Position numbers and translations under genes: made by a program. Positions 32,930 to 44,552 of a stretch of 64,000 nt of DNA are shown here, in pieces. Source of the stretch: Brachypterus glaber (taxonomy: Eukaryota > Arthropoda > Insecta > Coleoptera > Kateretidae); assembly GCA_958510825.1 (NCBI GenBank), contig OY294049.1, positions 5,890,001 through 5,954,000 of the forward strand. Direction: 5' to 3'. The first letter of the stretch is position 1. Every line of letters starts with the position of its first letter. The notes under the pieces are model-generated. The model was not told the origin of the DNA. It did no database searches and saw only the letters and a program-made list of their open reading frames with translations.

Positions 32930-33633
32930 CAGAACGGTGCAAAAGTCACCCCCCCCCCTCTTAACTTTTGAACCAGTTTAGGTATGACTTCAAATTTTTA
33001 AGTTTTAAATAAGACAACTTAAACTATCTTTTAGCATATATTTAATACTTTCAGCTCTTAAAATGGGGGCACATTTTTTTAAATGGAAAGGGGGGTCGTG
33101 TAATACATCATTTTAAACCTTATAAAATTCTCTATTTAACTCCATATTTCTAAATTTAAAATAATTTTTTTTTTGGGTTTAAAATGGGGTTGAAAATGGG
33201 TATTAATGTCTAAATTCCTCTAAAAAAAACAAATAATTTTTTTAAAATACCTAATTTCATCATAAAAAAATGTTAATTATACTTTTAAACTAATTTTAGT
33301 TGACATAAATAAAAATTTATAAAAAAAACTTAAAAAATCGAATGATTTAGCACAAAAAATTGAAAAATCAAAACCTTAAAAAACATTTTTAAAAATTTAA
33401 AAATGTTAGTTTAAATGGAGAATTTTATAAGCTTTAAAATGATGTATCACACGACCCCCTTTCCATTTAAAAAATGTCCCCCCATGCCCCCCTGCCCACA
33501 TTTTAAGAGCTGAAAATATCAAATATATGCTAAAAGATAGTTTAAGTAGTCTTATTTAAGAGTTCTAAATTTGAAGTCGATATCTCAACTCGTTCAAAAG
33601 TTAAAGGGGGGGGGTGACTTTTGGACCGCACTG
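32930..33633. mobile_element. Foldback family A element (704 bp)
   Basis: It begins CAGAACGGTGCAAAAGTCAC plus a C run and ends in a G run plus GTGACTTTTGGACCGCACTG, flanked by TA (32928-32929 and 33634-33635). The arms pair for more than 200 bases through TCTTAACTTTTGAAC, TAAACTATCTTTTAGCATAT and AGCTCTTAAAATG. The TA target suggests mobilisation by a Tc1/mariner-type enzyme. A sister copy is at 46330-46942. Confidence 0.9.
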
Positions 33634-33825
33634 TATAACACTCCAATGCATGTAAAAATCATACTCATAGTCTCACAAAAGGCATAACTAATTTTTGCTA
33701 GTACCTTAAACTTTGACTTTTTTTAAGGAAAACTTGATTTCATTGGCTACCAAAAAGTAACTTACTTTTAAGCAGACAATTTAACTTCTTCCTGAAAATA
33801 ATTACTAAATGTTATACTTCATTAT

Positions 33826-34026
33826 AACGACCCCATCTGTTCGGGTTGCGGGATGGACGAAGAATAACCCTTCCACTTCCTAGGACAATGCGATCGGTTC
33901 GGCAGAATACGACAGGAGATCTTCGGAGTGGCTACGCTCCGAAGATAGGAGTTCCGTACCCTTGCCTGGACAGATATCACGACCTTTATAAGGAGGTCCG
34001 GTAGGTTTAGGCAGGGAGTAGGATAG
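33826..34026 (+). pseudogene. LINE ORF2 C-terminal fragment, CCHC-type, two stops
   Basis: The plus frame reads NDPICSGCGMDEE, stop, PFHFLGQCDRFGRIRQEIFG, then after a second stop EFRTLAWTDITTFIRRSGRF, ending TAG at 34024-34026. C-x2-C, then H-x4-C (HFLGQC), followed by an R-x-x-x-(I/L)FG helix and a W-x-D-I-x-x-F(I/L) segment is the C-terminus of RNase H-bearing non-LTR polymerases (I/R1-type groups). Internal stops show decay. The following CGGGACCGGCAAAGAGGGCC is probably its 3' untranslated region. An 81-codon minus-strand frame is its shadow. ATCTTCGGAG-x8-CTCCGAAGAT inside is a perfect hairpin. Confidence 0.7.
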
Positions 34027-34473
34027 ATATGTGGCTGGGACAGCTCGGGACCGGCAAAGAGGGCCATAATGGCCTAGTTGCCTGGCTTATAGCCTCCCCA
34101 CCCTTACTACTACTATACTTCATATTCATTCTATGTATTAAGGTATGTTTTCGAAAAAAAAAGATTAATATATGTGTAAAAGTTTTTAATCTAGGGCAAT
34201 TTAAATTCAGCTATGCAAATACGATTTTTTTAAGTTTTTTATTTACGAAAAAAGATTTGGTTACAGATTCATCGATATTAAGTTAAGATATAGACACTGT
34301 TAGAAAGTCTAAACTTTTAGGTAGCTTCTGGTGCAAAAACTTGATCCACATATTTCCACCACTTTGAAAAAAAAATAAAAAACTGTAACGATACATGTTT
34401 TGAAAAGATATTATTTCAACAAAAATTATTAAAAAGTGTAATAACTGAAAGGTAAGTAAGTAATGCGTTTATT

Positions 34474-34900
34474 ATACTATTCACAGCGCGTAAATCCAGA
34501 ATAGTATAATACAGTTGTTTCGAGTTTCCCAAAATCGCCAAACAACGTCCTAGAAATTCTTTTTTGTATATAAATGTATTTTCGCCATTTTCTGAAAAAA
34601 GAGAGACCTCAAAAAACCCATATTCATAATTTTAAACAATAATTTTCAAGTTTTTGAACTTTATATCCGCCATATTGGATCCACCATTTTTTTTTTTTTA
34701 ATTAATAATATTTTGGTAATCAGAGACCTCAAAAATTCCATATTCATATTTTTAAACAAGATATTTTAAACTTTTGACATTTATGTCCGCCAAATTGGAT
34801 CCGCAATTTTCTTAAAAAAATAATATCATTTTCGTATTCAGCTACCTCAAAAATTCCCATATAGAGCTAAATTGAATTTTGGTCAGCTTTTTCTAAAATT
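34474..34900. repeat. Family P end plus 118-bp tandem repeat
   Basis: ATTATACTATTCACAGCGCG marks a family P terminus. Then a unit starting GAGACCTCAAAAA and containing ATATTGGATCC-x-C(C/A)A(T)TTTT repeats at 34604, 34723 and (partial) 34841. Two diverged units of the same repeat (CATATTGGATCCGCCATTTT) lie at 39980-40140 inside another element. Confidence 0.75.
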
Positions 34901-36299
34901 CCACCACAGAATGGCGCTGAAAGGTATGGCCAATTTTTAACTAATAAAAACTTAAATACCAAAAATATAAAGCATAAAAATATTGTTTAGGGCACTATGT
35001 GTTAAAATTAATTTTTAAAAGCTAAAATTGCTTACATGGGAATTTTTTTCTCTCCTCCCCAAAAAAAAATTCTGGCGGTATCACTGTCTTTACACTACTT
35101 AGTGCAAAACGAGGTTCATTTAAATTTTGAAATTTACGGTTGAATAATTTTTGAGGCGCGTTTAGTGTGCTTATTCGGTTAAATATGCTTTTAGAACATT
35201 GTCATACAGCACGTTCAGTCAACATAATATAATTCATTTAAAGCGATAAAGAAATAGTTATTTATATACAAGTTGCGAAATGTAAACGTTTTATGCAAGA
35301 GTCAAAAATCTTTAGATCTTTACGACGAGTACGTACAACGCAACATCGCACGTATGCCATGCGTAAAATAGATATAAGACGGATTGCATATAACAAAGGG
35401 CACAGATGTGTTTTCTCACGTTCTCTCGCTTTGTTGTCATTGTTTTCAGTGAGACACTGCCAGTGACGCATATGCCTTTACTGTTTGCGTTCACCTCTTT
35501 TTTTGTTTTACAAAATAAAAACCGATACCTACATATAAAATAACAAAAATAAAAAAAAATGAAAAATTACTTTAGATATACATGTTCTATATAAAAATTA
35601 TGTGTTAAGTTTTAAGAAATAAATGCCAATTGACCTACAGTGCTATTTAGTTTAGGCGCTGTGACGTCAAAGTGGTATTCTCTCATTAAATGGAGTATAC
35701 ATATTCGTATTTATTTAAGTCTGCATCAGTTTTGAAGTACGTTAAATAAAAATTTATACCCATATGAAAATGGTCCTTCAATTTGTCGGGGCAATAAATC
35801 ATTTTTAGTAGCAGTTGCAGCTTATTTCTAATAGAGTATTTTTAGTCTTATTTTCATTGCTTTCATTCATTTTAACATGAAAATGTTTGTACTATGAGTA
35901 AAACACCTTTCTGAAATGTTTAGTACATTGTAGTTTTATGCATCGAAAAAATTAATTAATGGTATTGATACTTTCCCTTTAAGAATAAATGTATTATTAT
36001 AATAAATTTTAAGCCTTAATATAATAACAAAGAATTACAATTAAAAACTTATCCGCCTAAACTTTTCAAAATTTATGTAATTTTTATTTATATTAGATTA
36101 TAAGATATTCTTTTTCCCGGTTTTTGACTTTCCCATAAAAATAATCGGACAGTGTTTTGCAATAATATGTTAGGTCATATTGTGAAGGGATTTATTATTA
36201 AATTAAATAAATTAAATATTAGATTAAATTTATGTGGATTTTTTTTTTTTAATTATATTTTAATTTTTTTAATATAAATATTGTATAACTATTTTATAT
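34901..36299. other. No gene recognised; one shared terminus
   Basis: AAATAGTTATTTATATACAAG at 35253-35272 shares its core with the repeat ends at 8822, 13959 and 25259. The next 230 bases are GC-richer (CGTACAACGCAACATCGCAC), but neither minus-strand frame there has a recognisable domain. Confidence 0.45.
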
Positions 36300-36396
36300 T
36301 CTTATTTAAGGTGTATTTTTAAATAATTTATTCTGTTTCTCTTTGACCTGTTTTTACCCACTGTATTTATATTTGTGGCAGTTTAAAATAAAGATG

Positions 36397-36433
<37 letters not shown>
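36300..36433 (+). repeat. Retroposon-like 3' end: AATAAA then (ATT)n
   Basis: TTTGTGGCAGTTTAAAATAA with an AATAAA signal is followed by GATG and about eleven ATT units. A polyadenylation-like hexamer directly before a triplet tail is typical of non-LTR elements that end in short repeats. No coding part was identified upstream. Confidence 0.5.
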
Positions 36434-36434
<1 letters not shown>

Positions 36435-36589
36435 ACTGAGCTCAAAATCGGTTTCAGCGGTCGGAAATAAATAGGAATATCATGGTCCTATCCATGGCAC
36501 AGACCACTTTTATTTTTTTTGTGGGCCTGTGCTATTTTCTCTATCAAAACACGTACAAAATTTAAAAACTCGAACTCAATTAGTTTAGG

Positions 36590-36935
36590 TAAACCTGATG
36601 TTATTTCACAATATGTCTATCTATCCGGCCGTCCGAGGTCACGTTTTTATGTACACTATAACTCAATAACAATTTATCCTAATTTTTAGGAAAAATTAAG
36701 TTCTATGAGAAAAAGATCCCTATTTTTATTGAAAACAATACCCCAAAACAAAAAGCCTTTTTTTTCTCAAAAAAAAAATCATTTGTTGGCAGCAATATTT
36801 AATTTTGAATTTTAAATAATTTTAACTTGCATTTAGTTATTAAATAACAAAATTTACAAATTTTGCAAAAGTGTAATATATCATCGAACGTGAAGAGTAC
36901 ATAATGGAATGCGTAGCACTACATATTTTCACGAC
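36590..36935. repeat. Family P copy
   Basis: CTATCCGGCCGTCCGAGGTC and ACTATAACTCAATAAC match 24320-24390 in degenerate form. The right end is AATGGAATGCGTAGCACTAC-ATATTTTCACG, a variant of the terminus at 47640-47667. It is non-coding. Confidence 0.6.
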
Positions 36936-37280
36936 TATATTATTTTATCCGACGGCCCATAACAATTTTAAGCTAAAATCCTTGTTTATCACTTTCCGCT
37001 CTGTGACCGATTTGCAATTAAAGCATTGTCCTAAGTCGTAGCAATTAATAAATCAACAGTCGAGCAATGTATCTGCATGTATACGGCATATATATGATGG
37101 TAAATACGCACTGATTTATGAATTGTGAACGTTTTATATCGGTATAATAGCAGACTTTAGTACACTATATGTACAATATAGTGAAATTTAAAATTGTTTT
37201 TATACACTTAATTAAGCTCGTAGGTTTTAATCTGTGCAAGTTCACGGCAATACGAAACTGCAATGAAAATAAGTTTACTG

Positions 37281-38178
37281 AAAAAAAGATTTATTTAATT
37301 TATTTATTTTATTTAATTTATTTAATTTATTTAATTTATTTAATTTATTTAATTTATTTAATTTATTTAATTTATTTAATTTATTTAATTTATTTAGTTT
37401 ATTTAATTTATTTAATTTATTTAATTTATTTAAATAATAATAATAATTGCTCTTTATTGTACATACAAATACATATACATACAAATGGCCATCGACCGAG
37501 GTCCTTCAGCCTTATTAATTTATTTAATTTATTTAATTTATTTAATTTATTTAATTTATTTAATTTATTTAATTTATTTAATTTATTTAATTTATTTAAT
37601 TTATTTAATTTATTTAATTTATTTAATTTATTTAATTTATTTAATTTATTTAATTTATTTAATTTATTTAATTTATTTAATTTATTTAATTTATTTAATT
37701 TATTTAATTTATTTAATTTATTTAATTTATTTAATTTATTTAATTTATTTAATTTATTTAATTTATTTAATTTATTTAATTTATTTAATTTATTTAATTT
37801 ATTTAAGTTATTTAATTTATTTAATTTATTTAATTTATTTAATTTATTTAATTTATTTAATTTATTTAATTTATTTAATTTATTTAATTTATTTAATTTA
37901 TTTAATTTATTTAATTTATTTAATTTATTTAATTTATTTAATTTATTTAATTTATTTAATTTATTTAATTTATTTAATATTTTTAATTTATTTAATTTAT
38001 TTAATTTATTTTATTTATTTAATTTATTTAATTTATTTAATTTATTTAATTTATTTAATTTATTTAATTTATTTAATTTATTTAATTTATTTAATTTATT
38101 TAATTTATTTAATTTATTTAATTTATCTAATTTATTTAATTTATCTAATTTATTTTATTTATTTATTTTATTTATTTA
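37281..38178. repeat. TTTAATTTA (9-bp) microsatellite, about 85-90 units
   Basis: There are two blocks in the same phase orientation, about 37291-37432 and 37514-38178, split by about 80 bases (37433-37513). The spacer is unrelated and contains AATAATAATAATAATTGC and GGCCATCGACCGAGG. The unit is a multiple of three and lacks stops in two plus-strand frames, which creates fake ORFs of 336 (FNL repeats) and 235 codons (LIY repeats). Rare variants (TTTAGTTTA, TTTAAGTTA, TATCTAATT) cluster at the edges. The spacer, on the minus strand, shows AATAAAGAGC before (ATT)n, like a retroposon tail. Confidence 0.97.
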
Positions 38179-38825
38179 ACTTTAAATTGTGACATATATA
38201 TCACAACCTTGATCGTTATATGGATACATCCAAACTTGAAAGGTTTGTTTTTTGAATTACTTCAAGAACAATAATTTAAAGGATAAATCTTTTTTCAATT
38301 GATTTATGTTTTTGTTTGTAACAAAAACATGTTTTTTGTCATTTTTAATGTATTGAAAAGGACAATTGAAAATGGGTCAATAGGTATTTCTTCCATTTTC
38401 ATTCGTGTATTTTTCATTCTCACAAATAAATTCATGCTGCAGCATCATTTTTACTGCAAATTATCTGTGTTCATACAGAACTTTCTTTTTGTATATTGTA
38501 GACCGGGTTTAAAGAATTGTTGAAATTTCATCACCATTAGTGATTTTATACAAAATTCATAATGACCTTTTTTCCAATCAAAAAAAAACTCAAACCCTAC
38601 CCAAACGAAAAAAATGTTATTAAAGCCCAACAGGAAATGTTTAAAAATCTATTGGGTATAGGTATTAATGGATTTTAAATGAAAAATCAATGGGAAGCTA
38701 TAAGGTTACAACGAAATTTTGGCAAATATAATATAAATAAAAAACAGATCTATTAATCTTTTAAAGCATTCTATATCAAAAACTTTATGTGTAATATTTT
38801 GTGAATATTTAATATACGACATAAT
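38179..38825. other. No gene recognised
   Basis: AT-rich DNA with no supported feature. Confidence 0.4.
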
Positions 38826-38886
38826 ATGTTATATTATATATTATATTATATATTATATTATATATTATATTATATATTATATTGTA
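38826..38886. repeat. (TATATTATAT)n AT-only microsatellite
   Basis: ATATTATATTATATATTATA words continue for about 60 bases. A similar tract is at 60083-60165. Confidence 0.9.
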
Positions 38887-38965
38887 TTAAAATAAATTAA
38901 CAGGAAATATAACAATAAGGAATAGTTTACCTAGTCACTAAACTAACTAAGAATGTGTCCAATAA

Positions 38966-39020
38966 TATGTCATTGTGAAAAGTCAGTTTCACGGCTATCG
39001 CGATTTCAACTGTTTTTCTT
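38966..39020. repeat. Fragment of dispersed repeat C
   Basis: AAAAGTCAGTTTCACGGCTATCGCGATTTCAACTG matches, in pieces, 10138-10172 and 25497-25535. It lies just before the large palindrome. Confidence 0.75.
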
Positions 39021-39413
39021 AATATGCAGCGCTTAAAACTGTAGGTAGGCTACAGCCTGTAGTTAATGGTGATATCAACAAGTATATTTTTAAAAAAATT
39101 ACTTTTAAAAGCTTGATAATTTGCAAAGTGAATATAATAATGTGGAGTGCAAAAAAAAACTAATATAATTTATTGAACGTCCAGTATTTCTTCAAGCTTA
39201 GTGTTTGTCCAGTTATATCATATGTAATATCATTTAAGTTCATAAAAATTTAAACCTGGCATGGAACTGTAAATAACACCAAGCATGAAACCCTAAAAAG
39301 TTGCGTTATGTTATGCGTTGTAAATCAAGTTCTCAAAAATTTTTAATTTCACCGTATCAGTTTTTTAACCAATATTATAATATTAAAACCAAATCTATAA
39401 TAATATAAATATA

Positions 39414-40870
39414 AAATGGCGCAGCAAAAATTAGGACACATGAAAAATTTAATACCAATTTGAATAAATCATTTCCCAGTAACGGGTCTTTCAATAGGAT
39501 TGAAAGTTTTTTCAATAGAGATTTTTCGATTCCTGATATGTTTTATTTTTACTTCCAGGTGTCAAAATATTCGTCATAGTTTTCAGTTTTATCATGTAGC
39601 ATTTGATGCTTCCCGGCCGTTCAGAAATTATTTAAAAATATTATCAAAGTTCGGGTTCAGTCCCATGACGCCGCACACAGGCGGAGTTTTCTAAATTCAT
39701 GGCCAAAACCCTCGAAAGCGAAATTGCTTCAAATAGTTGCCTCTATCGTTTTTTATCTTCTCTATGAACTGTACCAATAGATGGTGCCAAAGTCGTTTTT
39801 CTATCAAAACAAATGAACCGAAAATGTCAGTTCAAAAATCGGGGTTCAAGAAACTAATTTTGAAACGTTATTTTATATCAAAGTTGTTGCTTTTTTAAGC
39901 AATTTTTTAAAATGGATTTAAATTTCGTAGGTATGTATCTATTTATTTTTTGTAAAAATTAAAATAAATATTACATTCGTAATCAGCGACCTTAAAAACC
40001 CCTGTACAATGGTTTTTAGTAAAAAATCTGCAAATTTTGATATAGGCAGCAGACATATTGGATCCGCCATTTTGTAAAAATTAATTTGAATGTTAAATTT
40101 GTATTCAGCAGCCCCAAAAACCCCTAAATACAAATTTTGGTATAAATTGGAGCTTATTAAGGGTTTTGGCCATGAATTTAGAAAATTCCGCCTGTGTGCT
40201 CCGCCATGCCATGCCATGCCAGCGCGTTTTTCGGGATGGAATGGCATACCATGTAACACTTGTGAGTTGTTCTCGCACCAATAAAGGAACTTTTGTTTAT
40301 TAACAAAGCCATTCATCGAAAAATGCGCCTCGTCTGAAAAGCAAATCAGCAAACTCCCGAAGCAATCTGTGATCGTTTGGCTTTAGCTCTTGTCAATACG
40401 ACTTTGTAAGGATGTAGGCCCAAATCCTTAAGCAAAATAAGAAAGCCACATGGGGCCCAATTGTTGCGATCTTCGTGAAATCGACTTTGGAAATAATTTT
40501 CTCAGGCAAGCGCATTTTTGGATGAATGGCTTTGGTAACGAACAACACTGCCATTATTAGTTCGAGAACAACCCACAAGTGTTACATAAAATGGCACTGC
40601 ATTCCGAAAAACTCACTCTGTGGCGGCGTCATCGGACCCACAACTAAGCTCGAACTTCGGTAATATTTTTTAATAATTTCTAAACGGTCGGGAAGTGTCA
40701 AACGCTGCATGATGAATCTGCAAACTATACTAAATATTTGGATACCTGGAAGTAAAAAAATGTATATCAGAACCGAAAAAGCTCTATTGAAAAAACTATC
40801 ACTCCTATTGAATGATTTATTTAAATGGGTCTTAAATTTTTCATATGTCCTAATTTTTGCTGCGCCATTT
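39414..40870 (-). mobile_element. Tc1/mariner-type element with very long inverted ends (1457 bp)
   Basis: AAATGGCGCAGCAAAAATTA at the left and TAATTTTTGCTGCGCCATTT at the right are exact complements, with TA flanks at 39412-39413 and 40871-40872. The arms continue about 300 bp and include the transposase start: the right arm carries ATGCAGCGTTTGACACTTCC (minus strand) and the left arm its diverged mirror ATGTAGCATTTGATGCTTCC (plus, from 39594). The centre holds two units of the 118-bp repeat of 34604-34880. It is dead, because the transposase is broken. Confidence 0.8.
40160..40710 (-). pseudogene. Broken IS630/Tc1-mariner-superfamily transposase
   Basis: The minus strand starts at ATG 40710: MQRLTLPDRLEIIKKYYRSS, a helix-turn-helix beginning of the DUF4817-like kind. 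After frame breaks come LKDLGLHPYKVVLT and QELKPNDHRLLREFAD, linker helices highly typical of these insect transposases. Then follows CFSDEAHFSMNGFVNKQKFL, with the first catalytic aspartate in SDEAHF, and later MPFHPEK. At least two frameshifts and a deletion between EFAD and FSDEAHF are present, and nothing remains of the second and third catalytic residues. The enzyme would have cut and pasted the surrounding element at TA. The family call rests on motif recognition, not on a search. Confidence 0.78.
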
Positions 40871-40882
40871 TAAATCATATTA

Positions 40883-41948
40883 CACTAGGCAACAAAACTC
40901 AACTTTTTTTTTGCCCCGATCGGAAAGTACATTTTTATTACTAATTCGAGGGCGTAGAAACCGAATCTGAACTTAAAAAAATTTCAGCACCTAAATTTTT
41001 TGAGAAATAAGGAAGTTTTTTTTTTCAAAATCTTAAAAAAAAGAGTAGGATTTTGAAAATTTTAGGGTATATAAAAAAAATTCGAGGTACTCAAAAATAT
41101 ATATGCCAAGGACCAAAAGCTTAAAATGAAAGTGCAGAGTTTACTTAATTGCTCTTTTGTGGCAAAACTATCAAATCCGTAAAAAAAATTTATAGAACTT
41201 AATTTGTAGATTATGAAATTCTCTACAAAAATATTTATACAAATATTTTTTATTTTGCTTAGTTTGTTCGTAAAAAGTAAATAAATGAAAAATAAACAAA
41301 ATTAAAGTACACAGTCCAAACTTTTTTCCCGAGCCCAAAAAATATATTTTTCTTATCAATCAAAAGGCCCAGAATCCAAATTTGACCTTAAAAAAGATCC
41401 AGCACATCTTATTTTTTAAATTTTAGTACAGGCAATTATGCCAATTTAAAAATAATTTATAAAACAAAATTTGTGTATTTTTTTGTTTTTTTAATGGTTC
41501 TACATCATAATAATATTACTTTATTACAAAAGAACCATATTACGTAACATTTTTTTAGTTTTTGACCCCCTAGTAATGATTTTTGACAATTTTTAGCGAG
41601 TACGTGGCAATAAGCTTGTCCCCTTATGCAGCCTTCTCCTTACCCTCCCCTACTTAGTTTTGTCACATTATCCATTTATTTTTAATATTTTTTTTCATAA
41701 TATCCCCATTTATTCTACCTATGAATTTAAAGTTTCCATGTTTTAAGTTAGGTATTTTTTAACTAATATTGAGTCGCCGAATCTAAACTTGTCCTCGGAA
41801 TATTTTTATCTCCCATTATTTTAGAACAAAAGAGGGAGAGAAAACTTAGGTAATAGAAATATTCTAAGGCCAGATTCAGTTTCAGTGACCCAAAATTAGT
41901 TAAAAAACATACGACTCCAATCATGGCAAGAAACCGTGTTGCCTAGTG
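40883..41948. mobile_element. Inverted-repeat element with CACTAGGCAACA ends (1066 bp)
   Basis: CACTAGGCAACAAAACTC at the left and ACCGTGTTGCCTAGTG at the right are inverted. CGAATCTGAACTTAAAAAAA at 40960 and diverged relatives near 41375 and 41870 show internal repetition. No transposase frame was seen. It sits 12 bases from the preceding element within the palindrome centre. Confidence 0.65.
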
Positions 41949-42285
41949 TTATTATAGATTTGTTTTTAATATTATTTTATTGGTTAAAAAACTGTATCCG
42001 GTGAACTTAAAAAATATCGAGAACTTGATTTATAACGCATAACATAACGCAACTTTTTAGGGTTCCATGCTTGGTGTTCTTTACAGCATGGTTCCATGCC
42101 AGGTTTGAATTTTTTTGAACTTAAATGATATTACATATGATATAACTGGACAAACAGTAAGCTTGAAGAAATACTGGATGTTCAATAAATTATATTAGTT
42201 TTTTTTCGTAATTGCACTCCACATTATTACATTCACTTTGCAAATTACTAGGCTTTTAAGAATAATTTCTTTAAAAATATACTTA

Positions 42286-43206
42286 AAATTAAAATTTAAT
42301 TGAAATTAAGATTAACAGTTTTTTTATACTTTTAAAAAAGTATAAATTAGTTTTAGTAAAACATTGGATAATAAAGTTACTTCAATATTGTCATTTATTT
42401 TCAGGGGGTAAGTTCCCATGCAATATTATATCGTGCAATATGCTGTGCAATAATATGCAATGTAACGCAATGCAATGTTATCAATGTCGCTTAGGTAAGA
42501 TTGCCATACCAAAATGAATAGACTCTTGCTGTAAAAAGTATTTGCTTCATGAAATTAGGATTTCAGAAAATTATAGCTACTACTATAGTAACAGTTGGAT
42601 TTAATGCAGGTATGTATTTCAGGAAGTTAATCCAATAAGTGGAGATGCTTACACAAGTAAAACTAGAAGATTAACATAAACTGTTATAAAGTTAAACTAT
42701 TAGTTTCTCAAGTCTCGTTTTAAAAACAGAGATTTTGAGCATTGACGATGTTAAGTTAACAACGTTTCTTATATGTTAATATTTATGTCAGTTAGATATA
42801 AACCTTTTAAACAAGGATGAGCTCTTGAGGGGGACTTTATTTAAATAAAAATTACTGTTGATAAATATATTTCTAGAATAAGAACCAATGAAAACTACGT
42901 AATTTTATTCAAATTTGCTGTGATGATTATTTAGTCTTTTATTTTATCCTAATTTGTTTTCAAAATTAATAAAGACATCTCCATACCCCCTACACACTTA
43001 AATAAGTATACTTAAATTTTACATATTTATTCTCACATATACGCAAATATATGTTATTTTCCTTTCAATAATATGCTCAAAATATGAATAAAATAATAAT
43101 ACATTTTTATTTTTAATATTATTTCTTAATTATTTGCATTTGCATTATTGCACATTCTTGTTTTGAGCATACAATTATTAAAATGAGTAGGTATATTTTC
43201 CTTATA
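42286..43206. other. No gene recognised
   Basis: Bases 42420-42480 repeat TGCAATAT / GCAATG words (TGTGCAATAATATGCAATG). The rest is AT-rich and unassigned. Confidence 0.4.
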
Positions 43207-43463
43207 AAGGGTGATTTCGAATTGGTGAATTAAACGAAAATGGTAGATTCCTCATGCAAAATAAGACAATGTTAAGGCATGTGCAAAAAATCGTTTGGAC
43301 TGTAGTTTTTCAGAGATAAAAACTACTTTTCAGATGTACCCTTAGGAGGGTCGTAGCTCTCTTAGGGCTCATTTCCAGACCAACCTTTATAGAAACTTTT
43401 TGTCTTCTTTTTTTATGGGGAATCTACCATTATCGTTTGATTTACCAATTTTAAATCACCCTG
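43207..43463. mobile_element. Foldback family D element, short copy (257 bp)
   Basis: AAGGGTGATTTCGAATTGGT, then AACGAAAATGGTAGATTCC at the left, is complementary to GGAATCTACCATTATCGTTT, ACCAATTTTAAATCACCCTG at the right, flanked by TA. It contains AATGTTAAGGCATGTGC, the empty site of the MITE at 24578. Confidence 0.85.
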
Positions 43464-44421
43464 TATAACTTTAAATATATTCAGTTTAAGTAGGGGAGAG
43501 AATGTTTACTCAGTAGAATGCAAGCAAGCGGGAGAGTGGTTGTCCCTATGATATTGTTTTCGAGTAAAATAGAAATACAATTTTTTAGCTCAAAAAGTAA
43601 TAACTTTTGGTTTTATGCAAGTTGACGATTGTGTTTTGTGTTTTAAATCACAATCTATCTGAACCACTACTTATTGGTGAGTAATTTGTTATGCCATATT
43701 TTAGTTTTAAACATAACCTATAATGTTGAGGTTACTTTTGAAAAAACGCACCATCATGTACCTTGGATCAAAACAACGTCCTATACCACTGAACAATGAT
43801 TATAGGTAGACTTTTCTAGCTTTAAAGTTAAATGATTTACTTAACTAATTTTGAGTAAAATTTAATTTACGTACCTAATTTTTCTATTGCCTATTAATTT
43901 TAGGTTATAAATTTCATATTGTAACTTCTTGTACACATGTATACAAATAAAATTTAAGGTATACTTTAACACAATATACACAAAAATAAATAGTGTATAG
44001 GAATAATGGTGTTATCAGGAGAGACTCTTTTTATATTTTAAAAAATAGCTTTTAGAAAAATATAAAAGTAAATTGTGATTCAAGGTATAACAGTCTCACC
44101 TATATACTTTTTTATGTATGTAGCAGAGGTCTATAGACTTTATAGGTTATTTCCAAATAAGAGCCCACTGAGGCTCTCTGTGAGTATAATGTTTCAGAAA
44201 ATATATAATAATAAAAAAATTATACTGTCGACCCATGACAATTAATTTAAAGCAATAAATATGCTAGCAACATTATTTCAGCTATATAATTTGTAGGATT
44301 CAGAGATCCGTGGTGCCTGCATACTCTTATTTATGGGTGCCTGCAACTTTGTTGTCAGCATGATGCTGGGCACAATCCACAGTCAAACGTCAAACTAACC
44401 TATATTTTATTTATAGCACTA
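43464..44421. other. No gene recognised
   Basis: AT-rich DNA; a short GTGCCTGCA repeat occurs at 44310-44350. No supported gene. Confidence 0.4.
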
Positions 44422-44552
44422 TATACCGGGTGAGTTTTATTTATGTCCACCCCTAAAATTAATTTTAATCTTCATTCGATAAAAACGAAACTTTGGTGAC
44501 CTTTGGTAACCTTAATTTTGGGGGTGTACATAAATAAAACTCACCCGGTATA
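44422..44552. mobile_element. Foldback MITE, 131 bp, TACCGGGTGA ends
   Basis: TACCGGGTGAGTTTTATTTA-TGTxCACCCC and its complement GGGGTG-TACATAAATAAAACTCACCCGGTA form arms of about 40 bases with one or two mismatches, flanked by TA. The loop holds TTTGGTGACC-TTTGGTAACC. Confidence 0.92.

Larger units (their letters stand above)
39079..42285. mobile_element. Large palindrome with two elements inserted at its centre
   Basis: The left arm 39079-39411 (for example TAATGTGGAGTGCAAAAAAA, ATTTCTTCAAGCTTAGTG, CTGGCATGGAACTGTA, GTTATGTTATGCGTTG) is complementary to the right arm about 41949-42285 (ACATAACGCAACTTTTTAGG, CATGCCAGG, AAGCTTGAAGAAATACTGG, GCACTCCACATTATTACATT). The arms are about 330 bp. 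Between them lie two complete foreign elements end to end (39414-40870 and 40883-41948), so the loop has been filled by later insertions. Confidence 0.85.

Noticed and set aside
33822..34067. 81-codon minus-strand ORF
   Set aside because: Antisense to the CCHC-bearing LINE fragment, whose motif is only on the plus strand.
37169..38192. Two long plus-strand ORFs (336 and 235 codons)
   Set aside because: They are translations of a 9-bp microsatellite; no domain, only FNL or LIY triplets.
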